From: Rhizorhabdus sp049889055
GTDB lineage: Bacteria > Pseudomonadota > Alphaproteobacteria > Sphingomonadales > Sphingomonadaceae
DNA length: 64,000 nucleotides
Reading direction: 5' to 3'
Assembly: GCF_049889055.1 (NCBI RefSeq)
Contig: NZ_JBLTWO010000001.1
Span: 744,001 to 808,000, forward strand
A model generated the notes under the pieces. It did no database searches, was not told the origin of the DNA, and saw only the letters and a list, made by a program, of their open reading frames with translations. Below, one piece after another: positions 32,333-40,981 of this stretch. Position numbers and translations under genes: made by a program. The first letter of the stretch is position 1. Every line of letters begins with the position of its first letter.

Positions 32333-33493
32333 TCAGGCGTCTCTTTGCGTAGCGATCGTCGCGGCCCGGAGCTTTGGCCAACCATCTCCGGGCCATGGTT
32401 TCGCAACGCCGCCCCTCGGCTGCCACCCGGACGCCGCGCCGCGCGGCAGGCCCCACATACAGGCGAGGTAGCCGAGGATAGCACTTCCCCCATAGCCGAC
32501 CAGCGGGGTCGGATAATTGCCGAGCGCCGCCGCCAGCACGATCGCAGACCATGTCGCGGCGAAGACAGCACCGGCCGGCCGATGGCCGGCGCCCTCCATC
32601 ATCAGCACCAGCCCCGGCAGGACCAGCAGCGCAGCGCCCCCAACCACGGCAAGGCCCGCAAGCGGGTGAAGCGCGAAGGCGGTCCACAGGATCTGGTCGA
32701 CGAAGGGCATGGCCGGCTGAACATCCGGCTGGGCGAGCGTGGCAACGAACCCGGCGCTGGCTGCGGCCAGCGCGAACAGCGTCACCCGATCGGGCCGCAC
32801 CAGCGCCAGCGCCAGAAGACCGGCGGCGAGGGCGCCCGCCATCGCCCGGTCGGGCTGCAATGCGAGCGCGACCGCCGACAGCAGGATGGCGAGGAGCGAG
32901 GCGGGGGAAGCCCGCCGCGCGAAGCAGAGGAGGATCAGGGGCAGCAGGATCAGACTCGGCTGGATCGACAGGCCGCTCAGCCGGATCCAACGCGTGGCGC
33001 CGTCGACCGTGATTCCGCCGAAGGTCGTGGCGAGCAGCAGCGGGGCGAGCAGCAGCGACAGGCTGCGCAGATCGGGCGCAGGCAGGAACGAGCGGAGCAT
33101 GGAGGTTGTCGACAGCAGCAACAGCCCCAGTGCGAGCGCGATGAGGTTCATCAGCATCATCGTCGCCGGTGCGCCGCCCGCCTGCATATGACCAAGCCCG
33201 AGCAGCACGGCGATGGTCGCGCAGACCATGAGCAGGGAACGCGACCTGTGCCCGGCGGGCCGTCCCGAAATCTTCTCGGCTTTCGCTCCATCTTCGAGAT
33301 CGGCGGGTCCGCAGAGCTCGCGAAAGGCGCCCACCAGGCATCCGAGCGCGAAGTGAAGCGCCTCGCCCCCCTGAGGAATGTTGCGAAGCTCTTCCTGCAT
33401 CGCCCGGCCCCAGTCGCGCGACTGTTTCGGCAGAAGCAGGGCGGCGAGGACTGCGACCATCGCTGCGAGTGCGCGGATCGATCGGTCGATCAT
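32333..33493 (-). CDS. SEDS-like (FtsW/RodA-related) membrane protein linked to PadR
   Basis: 386 residues from ATG 33493. Residues 1-70 hold one membrane segment and a WGRAMQEELRNI...FALGCLVG stretch typical of proteins encoded beside PadR genes. From about 90 on there are roughly eight hydrophobic helices with SEDS-family motifs: DGATRWIRLSGLSIQPSL, LALQPDRAMAGAL and PTPLVGYGGSAILGYL. These match FtsW/RodA motifs (GxRRWIxLGxxxxQPSE, QPDFGT, PFxSYGGSS) in the same order. Family FtsW/RodA enzymes polymerise peptidoglycan strands; activity here is unproven. It overlaps padR by ATGA, so expression should follow that regulator. Confidence 0.7.
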   Translation of the reverse strand: MIDRSIRALAAMVAVLAALLLPKQSRDWGRAMQEELRNIPQGGEALHFALGCLVGAFRELCGPADLEDGAKAEKISGRPAGHRSRSLLMVCATIAVLLGLGHMQAGGAPATMMLMNLIALALGLLLLSTTSMLRSFLPAPDLRSLSLLLAPLLLATTFGGITVDGATRWIRLSGLSIQPSLILLPLILLCFARRASPASLLAILLSAVALALQPDRAMAGALAAGLLALALVRPDRVTLFALAAASAGFVATLAQPDVQPAMPFVDQILWTAFALHPLAGLAVVGGAALLVLPGLVLMMEGAGHRPAGAVFAATWSAIVLAAALGNYPTPLVGYGGSAILGYLACMWGLPRGAASGWQPRGGVAKPWPGDGWPKLRAATIATQRDA

Positions 33494-33801
33494 GCCGAAG
33501 CCTTTCCAAGGTCGCGGCCGCGCACCGCGTCGACCATGGGCGGATTGGCCCTGGCCAGTGTCCGCCCCGCTTCGGTCAGCCGATAGGCATGACGCGGCGG
33601 CCGGCCTGGCTCGGTCGCAGGCTGCCACTCGGCCTCCAGATAGCCCTGCCCTTCGAGACGAATGAGCAAGGGGTAAAGCGTACCCGACTTGATCCCCGCG
33701 CTGCGCGCGAGATCATAGCCGTGCAGCCAGCCCGACCCGCCCTCCATCAACGCGGCGAGCAACTGGCGGGCGGCGGGAGACAAAGCGCGATTTCTGGTCA
33801 T
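33490..33801 (-). CDS. PadR-family transcriptional regulator
   Basis: 103 residues. Winged-helix features: LSPAARQLLAALMEGGSGWL, HGYDLARSAGIKSGTLYPLL, RLEGQGYLEAEW and RPPRHAYRLTEAGR. These match the PadR N-terminal DNA-binding domain; the short C-terminal helix is that of the small PadR-s2 group. The stop overlaps the SEDS-like gene start. A perfect palindrome at 33808-33831 lies 7 bases upstream of its ATG. Confidence 0.92.
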   Translation of the reverse strand: MTRNRALSPAARQLLAALMEGGSGWLHGYDLARSAGIKSGTLYPLLIRLEGQGYLEAEWQPATEPGRPPRHAYRLTEAGRTLARANPPMVDAVRGRDLGKASA

Positions 33802-33807
33802 AAGGCA

Positions 33808-33831
33808 ATAAATCTACATATGTAGATTTAT
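33808..33831. promoter_or_regulatory. 24-bp perfect palindrome, likely PadR operator
   Basis: The half-site ATAAATCTACAT is followed exactly by its reverse complement. It includes the ACAT/ATGT core of PadR sites. On the minus strand a TTGACT (33837-33832) sits at its edge, and the -10 region would fall within it, so binding would block transcription of padR and the SEDS-like gene. The AT-rich sequence stands out from the surrounding GC-rich DNA. Confidence 0.7.
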
Positions 33832-33840
33832 AGTCAAGAC

Positions 33841-35439
33841 CTATGTGGTGGCGGCGATCTCGCGACCCAGGATCATGTCCGACGCCTTCTCGGCGATCAT
33901 GATCACGGGGGCGTTGGTGTTGCCCGATACCAATCGCGGCATGATCGACGCATCGACCACGCGCAGCCCCTCCAGCCCATGGACCCGCAGCCGCGCGTCG
34001 ACCACCGCCTCGGGCCCACTGCCCATCGCACAGGTGCCGGCCGCATGATGATCGTTGGTCAGCGTTGCCCGCACATGGGCGTCGAGCGCATCATCGTCGT
34101 CCATGTCCGACACCGGCAGCTGCGGCTCCACGCCGAAGGGCGCGAAGGCGGACTGCCGGAATATCTCGATCGCTTCCCGGATGGCGAAGCGCAGCTTCGC
34201 CCGGTCAGCGGGCTCAGCCAGATAATTGGGGTCGATCAGGGGTGCTGTGAGAGGATCGGACGAAGCGAGGCGCAGCGTCCCCCGGCTTTCCGGCACCGTC
34301 AGTTCCATGCGGTTGATCATGCCATGGGCGCGGATCGGCAGGCCGCTGACCGGATCGAGCGGGATCGGCACGAACTGGCACTTGATGTCGGGCACGGCGG
34401 CACCCGGGCTGCGCATCGTCCCCGACGCCTCGATCGAGCATTCGCCCATCACCCCGTCCTTGTGGAGCAGGTAGCGCAGGAAGGCCCCCGCCGCATGCAC
34501 CGGATTGAGCAGCTTCGCCAGCGTGCCGCGATAGGTGCAGGTCGCATGGGCGGTGACGCTGGCATGGTCGTGCAGGTTCGATCCGACCCCCGGCAGATCG
34601 ATACGCGGCGAGATGCCGGTCTGGCGCAGATGATCCGCCGGCCCGATCCCCGACAGCATCAGCAGATGCGGCGACTGGAGCGCGCCAGCGGCAAGGATGA
34701 CCTCCCCACCCATGCGGCGAAGCCGGTCGCCCTTCAGCGCCAGTTCTACCCCGACCGCTCGCGATCCCTCGACGAGAATGCGGGTCGCCTGGGCGCCGGT
34801 GACGACCTGGAGATTCGGTCGCGCCATGGCGGGGCGGAGATAAGCCTGCGCCGCGCTCCAGCGCCTGCCGCCCGCAATGGTGGAGTCCGCCGGCCCGAAG
34901 CCCTGCCGGTCGGCGCCGTTGATGTCGGCGCTATAGGGATGCCCTGCCTCTGCCGCCGCCGCGACGAAGGCCCGCGCCAGCGGGTGGTTCATCCGGCTCC
35001 GCTGCACTTTGAGCGGCCCGCCGGTGCCGTGAAAGGCGTCGGCACCGTCTCCATGGTCTTCGGCGCGGCGGAAATAGGGCAGTATCTCCGTATAGGACCA
35101 GCCGTCATTGCCCATCGCCGCCCAGCCGTCATAGTCGGCGGCCGCCCCGCGACAGTAGAGCATGCCGTTGATCGAGCTCGACCCGCCCAGCACCTTGCCG
35201 CGCACGTCGCGCATCACGCGCCCGTCGACATGGCGCTGCGGGACCGTCCGATACTCCCAGGCGAAACGACCCTGGCGGTAGAGGGTGGAGAAGAGCCCCG
35301 GTATGTGAATCAGCGCGCTGCGATCAGGCGGGCCGGCCTCGACCAGCAATACGCTGGCGCCTTGCGCCGAAAGCCGGTTGGCCAGCACGCAGCCCGCCGA
35401 TCCGGCACCGATGATGATGAAGTCATGATGGGTCGCCAT
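33841..35439 (-). CDS. GMC-family oxidoreductase (choline dehydrogenase-like)
   Basis: 532 residues. FAD dinucleotide motif FIIIGAGSAGCVLANRLS (about 7-24), GMC signature 1 region GKVLGGSSSINGMLYCRGAA, and the C-terminal catalytic His in TNDHHAAGTCAMGSGPEAV, followed by VVDASIMPRLVSGNTNAPVI. Members oxidise alcohols; the substrate is not predictable. Its stop is 40 bases upstream of padR, but padR has its own palindrome and promoter. Confidence 0.92.
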   Translation of the reverse strand: MATHHDFIIIGAGSAGCVLANRLSAQGASVLLVEAGPPDRSALIHIPGLFSTLYRQGRFAWEYRTVPQRHVDGRVMRDVRGKVLGGSSSINGMLYCRGAAADYDGWAAMGNDGWSYTEILPYFRRAEDHGDGADAFHGTGGPLKVQRSRMNHPLARAFVAAAAEAGHPYSADINGADRQGFGPADSTIAGGRRWSAAQAYLRPAMARPNLQVVTGAQATRILVEGSRAVGVELALKGDRLRRMGGEVILAAGALQSPHLLMLSGIGPADHLRQTGISPRIDLPGVGSNLHDHASVTAHATCTYRGTLAKLLNPVHAAGAFLRYLLHKDGVMGECSIEASGTMRSPGAAVPDIKCQFVPIPLDPVSGLPIRAHGMINRMELTVPESRGTLRLASSDPLTAPLIDPNYLAEPADRAKLRFAIREAIEIFRQSAFAPFGVEPQLPVSDMDDDDALDAHVRATLTNDHHAAGTCAMGSGPEAVVDARLRVHGLEGLRVVDASIMPRLVSGNTNAPVIMIAEKASDMILGREIAATT

Positions 35440-35627
35440 CGGATCGCCGCCTCTCTCTCGAAGGGCCGATGCTAGCCGCTGGCGGGCATGGACGCCCTAT
35501 CCCAATCCGGCGCATCTATATCGATCCCGCTGCCGGCGATCCGGCCGGTCCCGTCCGCGCGACTTGACGCTGCGGCCCCGCCCCGCGACAGAGGATCGCT
35601 CTTCCGACACGCGCAGGAACCGAGCCT

Positions 35628-37265
35628 TTGGCCTCCATCACGATCGTTCTCCTCCTTCTCCTCGCCGTCGTGGTCAGCGGCATATTGTCGCGCGCCGTCC
35701 CGCTGCCCCTGCCTCGTCCGCTGTTCCAGATCGCGCTGGGGGCGGCGATCGGGCTCGTCGCGGACTGGCGGGTCGAACTCGATCCCGAAATCTTCTTTCT
35801 GCTGTTCCTGCCGCCGCTGCTGTTCCTCGACGGCTGGCGCATCCCGCGCGAGGAGCTGTTCCGCGACAGCCAGACCGTGCTCGAACTGGCGCTGGGCCTG
35901 GTGCTGTTCACCGTTCTCGGCATGGGCATGTTCATCCACTGGATGATCCCGGCGATGCCGCTGGCGGTCGCCTTCGCGCTGGCGGCGGTGATCTCGCCGA
36001 CCGATCCGATCGCCGTGTCGGCGATCGCCCAGCGCGTGCCCATCCCCAAAAGGATGATGCACATATTGGAAGGGGAATCGCTGCTCAACGACGCATCCGG
36101 CCTCGTCTGCCTGCGCTTCGCCGTCGCCGCCGCGCTCACCGGCGCCTTCTCGATCCAGCAGGCGGCGCTCAGCTTCCTGTGGGTCGCGCTCGGGGGCATC
36201 GCCGTCGGCATCGGCGTGACCTGGGGCGTCGCCCGCGCCAAGGCGTTCGTCAGCCGCCGCTATGGCGAGGAAGGCGGCGCGCAGATCGTCATCAGCCTGC
36301 TGATCCCCTTCGGTTCCTACCTGCTCGCCGAACAGATCCACTGCTCCGGCATCCTCGCCGCGGTCGCCGCCGGCGTCACCATGGGCTTCGTCGAGAATCG
36401 GGGCGAGGTCGCCGCGACCACCCGCATCCGCCGCAACTCGATCTGGGACGTGATCCAGTTCGTCGCCAACGGCATCATCTTCGTGCTGCTCGGCGAACAA
36501 CTGCCCGGCATCCTCGAAGGCGCCGCAGATATCGTCCGGACGACGGGCCACCGCGAAATCTGGTGGCTGGCCGTCTATGTGCTCGCACTGAACCTGGGCC
36601 TGGCGGCGCTGCGTTTTCTGTGGGTGTGGGTGTCGCTGCGCTGGACCTTCTTCCGCGCCGGCGAATGGAAGCGCGCGCCGAACTGGCGTGCCGTAGCCGC
36701 GACCTCCTTCGCCGGCGTGCGCGGGGCGATCACCCTGGCGGGCGTGCTGACGCTGCCGCTGACCATGCCCGACGGCTCACCCTTTCCGGCGCGCGACCTT
36801 GCCATCTTTCTGGCGATGGGTGTGATCATCGTCTCGCTGCTGACCGCCAGCGTCACCCTGCCCTGGCTGCTCCGCGACCTGAAACTGCCGGAAGAGCCGT
36901 CGCATCTGGCCGAAGAGAACCGCGCCCGCGTTGCCGCCGCACAGGCCGCGATCGCAGCGGTCGAGCAGCTCGAACATGACATGGCCGCCGGCAGGCCCGA
37001 CGCCGACATCTATGTCGCGGCAGCCTCGCGGATCATGGACGGTTACCGCGCGCGGATGGAAACACATCGCGGCGCAGTCGAGGAACAGGCGCTCGCCCGC
37101 AGCCTGGAGACAATCGAGCGCGAACTGCGCCTCGCCGCCCTGAAGGCCGAGCGCCGCGAGATCTTCCGCCGCGTGCGCAAGCGCGAACTGGGCAGCGAGA
37201 CCGCCCGCAAGCTGGTCCGCGAACTCGACCTGCAGGAGGTGCGCTATGCGGTGGCCGGGGGGTGA
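35628..37265 (+). CDS. Na+/H+ antiporter, CPA1 family
   Basis: 545 residues from TTG 35628, with AGGA 10 bases before it. About twelve membrane helices span residues 1-410. The CPA1 motifs are present: FLPPLLFLDGWRIPREEL, the ion-site pair in AAVISPTDPIAVSAI, and LEGESLLNDASGLVCLRFAV with the conserved ND. Then SFAGVRGAITLAGVLTLPL. A charged cytoplasmic tail with coiled-coil character (about 420-540) follows. It exports Na+ or K+ for H+. It is divergent from the GMC gene across 188 bases. Confidence 0.92.
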   Translation: MASITIVLLLLLAVVVSGILSRAVPLPLPRPLFQIALGAAIGLVADWRVELDPEIFFLLFLPPLLFLDGWRIPREELFRDSQTVLELALGLVLFTVLGMGMFIHWMIPAMPLAVAFALAAVISPTDPIAVSAIAQRVPIPKRMMHILEGESLLNDASGLVCLRFAVAAALTGAFSIQQAALSFLWVALGGIAVGIGVTWGVARAKAFVSRRYGEEGGAQIVISLLIPFGSYLLAEQIHCSGILAAVAAGVTMGFVENRGEVAATTRIRRNSIWDVIQFVANGIIFVLLGEQLPGILEGAADIVRTTGHREIWWLAVYVLALNLGLAALRFLWVWVSLRWTFFRAGEWKRAPNWRAVAATSFAGVRGAITLAGVLTLPLTMPDGSPFPARDLAIFLAMGVIIVSLLTASVTLPWLLRDLKLPEEPSHLAEENRARVAAAQAAIAAVEQLEHDMAAGRPDADIYVAAASRIMDGYRARMETHRGAVEEQALARSLETIERELRLAALKAERREIFRRVRKRELGSETARKLVRELDLQEVRYAVAGG

Positions 37266-37451
37266 TCGACGCGCGATAGCCAGGCTCCAATCTCGCGACG
37301 ACCGCGCTCGACCGCGAAATAGGGCCGAACCGGATTATTCCATTGGATGCAATGCTGAGCTTTCGACAAGGCGGCTTCAGGCGACGACAGGATAGGCGCA
37401 GCCTTTGCGCATGGATCGGGACAGCTCCGATCCTCTGCAGAGGCCGCATCC

Positions 37452-38063
37452 ATGAAACTCTATCACCATCCGCTTTCGGGCCACGCCCACCGCGCCGTCC
37501 TGTTCGCATCGCTTCTGGGCGTTACCCATGAACTCGTCGAGGTCGATCTGGCGGCGGGCGCTCACAAGCGGCCCGAGTTCCTGAAGCTCAATCCTTTCGG
37601 CCAGGTGCCGGTGCTGGTCGATGGCGATGTCGTGATCGCCGACTCCAATGCCATCCTGGTCTATCTGGCACGCACGTCCGGCCGCACCGACTGGCTGCCC
37701 GACGATGCCCAGGGCGAGGCGGCAGTCCAGCGCTGGCTCTCGGTCGCGGCAGGCGAACTCGCTTATGGACCGGCGGCCGCGCGCCTGATCACCGTCTTCG
37801 GTGCAGCGTTCGACGCGGAAGAGGTGATCGCCCGCTCGCACCGCCTGCTCGGGCTGCTGGACGCGCGGCTTGCGGAGAGCGCGTGGCTGGCCGGGGCGGC
37901 CCCGACGATCGCCGACGTCGCGCTCTACAGCTATGTAGCGCGGGCCCCGGAAGGCAGTGTCGACATGTCGGCCTATCCCGCCGTCATCGATTTCCTCGGT
38001 CGGGTCGAAGCCTTGCCCGGCTTCGTGCCATTCGCGCGGACGCCGATCGGGCTCGCCGCCTGA
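37452..38063 (+). CDS. Glutathione S-transferase family protein
   Basis: 203 residues. Thioredoxin-like N-terminal half with LYHHPLSGHAHRAVLFASLL, the cis-Pro NPFGQVPVLVDGD and the glutathione-binding ADSNAILVYLA; all-helical C-terminal half from about 85. The first catalytic position has Ser in HPLSGHAHR. First of three plus-strand genes (37452, 38126, 39144) followed by a LysR regulator. The 186 bases before it hold no gene that I can support. Confidence 0.93.
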   Translation: MKLYHHPLSGHAHRAVLFASLLGVTHELVEVDLAAGAHKRPEFLKLNPFGQVPVLVDGDVVIADSNAILVYLARTSGRTDWLPDDAQGEAAVQRWLSVAAGELAYGPAAARLITVFGAAFDAEEVIARSHRLLGLLDARLAESAWLAGAAPTIADVALYSYVARAPEGSVDMSAYPAVIDFLGRVEALPGFVPFARTPIGLAA

Positions 38064-38125
38064 ACCGGGAGAGCGCGCGCAGCCCGGCGCGCGCCTTCCC
38101 CAATGGCGCACGAAAGGACCCGGCG

Positions 38126-39097
38126 ATGTCAGGACAGTCCAGCACATATCCCGTGTGGCACGAGGGCGAGCGGCGCATTCAGGAAAGGCTCGGCGTGGCC
38201 GAGCGCATCGCCGAGGTTGGCACCCGCGTGATCCGGGACCATATGCCCGACCAGCATCGCGCCTTCTATGCCCAATTGCCGTTCATCCTGGCGGGAAGCG
38301 TCGACGGGTCCGGCGACGCCTGGGCGACGATGCTCGAAGGACCGCCGGGCTTCATCGCGGCGCCGTCGCCGACGACGCTCGACATCGCGGCGCGGCCGCT
38401 GGCGGGCGACCCCGCCGCACCGGGGATCGGCGCCGGCCGCTCGCTGGGCCTGCTGGGCATCGAGATGCATAGCCGCCGCCGCAACCGGATGAACGGAACC
38501 CTGACCGACGCGGATGGCGTCCTGCGCGTCGAGGTCCAGCAGAGCTTCGGCAACTGCCCGCGCTACATCCAGCTGCGCGATGCCCGTTTCGCCCGCGACG
38601 TGACGCAGCCTCATGAGGCACCGGTGGAGAGCCTGACGGCGCTGGACGACGCTAGCCGCGCCATGATCGAGGCGGCGGACAGCTTCTTCGTCGCCTCCTA
38701 TGCCGATCACGACGGGCAGCGACAGGTCGACGTGTCGCATCGAGGCGGCAAGCCGGGATTCGTGCGCGCGGATGCCGACGATGTGCTGACCATCCCCGAT
38801 TTCGACGGCAATCTGTTCTTCAACACGCTGGGCAACATCCTGCTCAACGGCAAGGCGGGCCTGCTGTTCGTCGATCATGCCAGCGGCGACATGCTGCAGA
38901 TGACCGGAGACGCCGAGATCCTGTTCGACTCGCCCGAGATCGAGGCCTTCCTGGGCGCGGAGCGGCTATGGACCTTCCGTCCCCGCCGGATCGTGCTGCG
39001 CCGCGGGGCGCTGGCGCTGCGCTGGGCCTTTCGCGGCCAAGCCGGCTGGTCGCCTCATACGCTGAAGACCGGCAACTGGCGACAAGCGGCCCAGTGA
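38126..39097 (+). CDS. FMN-binding split-barrel (pyridoxamine 5'-phosphate oxidase-like) protein
   Basis: 323 residues from ATG 38126 (MSGQSSTYPVWHEGERRIQE). It shows the larger PNPOx-like family pattern: HRAFYAQLPFILAGSVDGSG (about 50-69), ATMLEGPPGFIAAPSPTTL, GIEMHSRRRNRMNGTL, VQQSFGNCPRYIQ, then FNTLGNILLNGKAGLLFVDH. The two-lobe structure suggests a fused split-barrel flavoprotein; substrate unknown. Neighbours (GST, SnoaL-like) suggest detoxification. Confidence 0.8.
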   Translation: MSGQSSTYPVWHEGERRIQERLGVAERIAEVGTRVIRDHMPDQHRAFYAQLPFILAGSVDGSGDAWATMLEGPPGFIAAPSPTTLDIAARPLAGDPAAPGIGAGRSLGLLGIEMHSRRRNRMNGTLTDADGVLRVEVQQSFGNCPRYIQLRDARFARDVTQPHEAPVESLTALDDASRAMIEAADSFFVASYADHDGQRQVDVSHRGGKPGFVRADADDVLTIPDFDGNLFFNTLGNILLNGKAGLLFVDHASGDMLQMTGDAEILFDSPEIEAFLGAERLWTFRPRRIVLRRGALALRWAFRGQAGWSPHTLKTGNWRQAAQ

Positions 39098-39143
39098 CAG
39101 AGGCCCTGCAATCCAAGCTCGACCACAGACAAAGGAGACAGCC

Positions 39144-39608
39144 ATGACCAGACCTCCCCTCCCTCCATTCACCCGCGAAAGCGCGATCGAAAAGGTCCGC
39201 CTTGCCGAAGATGGCTGGAACAGCCGCGACGCCGCCAGGGTCGCTCTGGCCTACACGCCCGATACCTGCTGGCGGAACCGGGTGGAGTTCGCCAACGACC
39301 GCGAGCAGGCGCAGGCCTTTTTGAGCCGCAAGTGGAAGACCGAGCTCGACTATCGCCTGATCAAGGAGCTGTGGGCCTTCACCGGCAACCGCATCGCCGT
39401 CCGCTATGCCTATGAGTATCGCAATGACAGCGGCCAGTGGTTCCGCGCCTATGGCAGCGAGAATTGGGAATTCGCCGAGGACGGGCTGATGGCGCACCGC
39501 CATGCGAGCATCAACGAGATGCCGATCCGCGAGGAGGAGCGCAAATTCCGCTGGCCGCTGGGCCGTCGTCCCGATGATCATCCAGGGCTCAGCGATCTCG
39601 GCCTCTGA
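39144..39608 (+). CDS. DUF1348 / SnoaL-like (NTF2-fold) protein
   Basis: 154 residues. DUF1348 signatures: FTRESAIEKVRLAEDGWNSR, CWRNRVEFANDREQAQAFL, LIKELWAFTGNRIAVRYAYE, FAEDGLMAHRHASINEMPI. NTF2-fold proteins bind small hydrophobic ligands; a reaction is not assigned. ATG 39144 follows AAGGAGACAGCC. Confidence 0.9.
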   Translation: MTRPPLPPFTRESAIEKVRLAEDGWNSRDAARVALAYTPDTCWRNRVEFANDREQAQAFLSRKWKTELDYRLIKELWAFTGNRIAVRYAYEYRNDSGQWFRAYGSENWEFAEDGLMAHRHASINEMPIREEERKFRWPLGRRPDDHPGLSDLGL

Positions 39609-39693
39609 TCGGCCGAAAGGGTGCGCGGGCGGGATGGCCTGATCGACGCGCCTTTCCCCGTCGATTATGGACCGCCGGTGAAGGGGATCTGAA

Positions 39694-40584
39694 ATGGACC
39701 GGTGGCAGGCGATGCGGATCTTCGTGAAGGTGGCCGAGACCGGCAGCTTCGCGGAGACGGCGCGGACCATGCACATGAGTGCCCCGGCCGTGACCCGCGC
39801 GGTCGCCGCGCTGGAGGAGTTGATCGGCGCGCAGCTGTTCGTCCGCACCACAAGGTCGGTCCGGATGACCGAGGCCGGCGGGCGCTATCTGGACGATTGC
39901 CGGCGCATCCTGGCTGATATCGCCGAAGCCGAAGCCGCCGCAGCAGGATCTTATGCGACGCCCGGCGGCACCCTCGCGGTCACCGCCTCGGTGATGTTCG
40001 GACATATGTATGTCCTGCCGATCATGACCGAATATCTAGCGCAGCATCCCTCTGCGGCCGGGCGTACCCTGTTCGTCGATCGTCCGGTCAACATCGTCGA
40101 CGAGGGCGTCGACGTCGCCATCAGGATCGGCCATCTGCCCGATTCGGGCTTTACCGCAACGAAGGTAGGCTCGGTGCGAAGGGTCGTCTGCGGGTCGCCG
40201 GACTATTTCGACCGATATGGCGTTCCGACCGCGCCTGCCGATCTGAGGCAGCACAGGATCGCCGCATCGACCAGCGCCTGGGCATCGCCGGAATGGCGCT
40301 TCGCAGGGGACCAGCGCGTGACGATCGACGCCGCTTTGCAATGCAACACCAACGAGGCAGCGATCGCGGCAGCCCGGTCAGGGCACGCGCTGACGCGCGT
40401 GCTGCACTATCAGATCGGTCCGGCCTTGCGCTCGGGCGAGCTGCAGATCGTGATGGCCGAGCATGAGGAGCCACCGCTTCCCATCCACATCCTCTACCCG
40501 CAGGGCCGCGATGCCCCCGCCAAGGTCCGCGCCTTCGTGACCCTGGCCACCGCCAGGCTGCGCGGGAACGCCTTGTTCAACTGA
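39694..40584 (+). CDS. LysR-family transcriptional regulator
   Basis: 296 residues. Helix-turn-helix MRIFVKVAETGSFAETARTM with SAPAVTRAVAALEELIGAQL, then a substrate-binding domain (about 90-290). It is the last gene before the tRNA-Gly element and may control the three upstream genes in the same direction; the 24-base gap to the repeat at 40609 shows the element was inserted just beyond its stop. Confidence 0.9.
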   Translation: MDRWQAMRIFVKVAETGSFAETARTMHMSAPAVTRAVAALEELIGAQLFVRTTRSVRMTEAGGRYLDDCRRILADIAEAEAAAAGSYATPGGTLAVTASVMFGHMYVLPIMTEYLAQHPSAAGRTLFVDRPVNIVDEGVDVAIRIGHLPDSGFTATKVGSVRRVVCGSPDYFDRYGVPTAPADLRQHRIAASTSAWASPEWRFAGDQRVTIDAALQCNTNEAAIAAARSGHALTRVLHYQIGPALRSGELQIVMAEHEEPPLPIHILYPQGRDAPAKVRAFVTLATARLRGNALFN

Positions 40585-40608
40585 GCAAGGATCGAGGGGG
40601 ATCGGCCG

Positions 40609-40629
40609 GCTGGAGCGGGTGAAGGGAAT
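40609..40629 (+). repeat. Direct repeat of the tRNA-Gly 3' end (far attachment site)
   Basis: These 21 bases are identical to 41777-41797, which contains the last part of the tRNA-Gly gene including its CCA. The far copy carries no tRNA body, so it is the displaced attachment site (attR-like). Two bases later an imperfect 15-bp inverted repeat of 41765-41779 begins (40632-40646, AGCAATACCGTACTT). Confidence 0.85.
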
Positions 40630-40716
40630 TGAGCAATACCGTACTTGGCTGAAAGCTATGGTCTAAGGCCTGCTGGGATCAGTTCGCTTAGCGCAAACCG
40701 CCACGAAGAAAAATGC

Positions 40717-40772
40717 GCAAATATCTGCACATTATCTCTTGACGGTTTGCAGCGTCGTGTGTAGATATTTGC
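40717..40772 (+). promoter_or_regulatory. hicAB promoter with flanking inverted repeat operator
   Basis: -35 TTGACG (40739-40744) and -10 TAGATA (40762-40767) with 17-base spacing. Inverted repeats GCAAATATCTGCACA (40717-40731) and TGTGTAGATATTTGC (40758-40772) match in 14 of 15 positions; the right arm covers the -10 box. They fit an operator for the HicB DNA-binding tail. Transcription would begin at about 40774, at or next to the hicA ATG (40775), giving a leaderless message. Confidence 0.75.
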
Positions 40773-40774
40773 AC

Positions 40775-40957
40775 ATGGAACGGGATAGCAAAAAGATCAT
40801 CAAGCGCCTCCTTTCGGAGGGTTGGGAACCGATCTCGATACAGGGATCACACCACAAGCTTGGAAGGGGCACCGAAAGGATCATCATCCCGCACCCGAAA
40901 AAGGACCTGCCCACCGGAACCGCAAGGGCAATCGCAAAGGCAGCGGGGTGGCTCTAA
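40775..40957 (+). CDS. hicA: HicA mRNA interferase toxin
   Basis: 60 residues (MERDSKKIIKRLLSEGW). It has the double-stranded-RNA-binding-like HicA fold: the catalytic His pair in GSHHKL (26-27) and the closing IIPHPKKDLPTGTARAIAKAA. HicA cleaves mRNA when free of HicB. No ribosome site precedes the ATG, and the predicted transcript starts at or next to it. The antitoxin gene follows after 24 bases. Confidence 0.92.
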   Translation: MERDSKKIIKRLLSEGWEPISIQGSHHKLGRGTERIIIPHPKKDLPTGTARAIAKAAGWL

Positions 40958-40981
40958 GCCACCCCCAAGGAGTTTGAGGCT

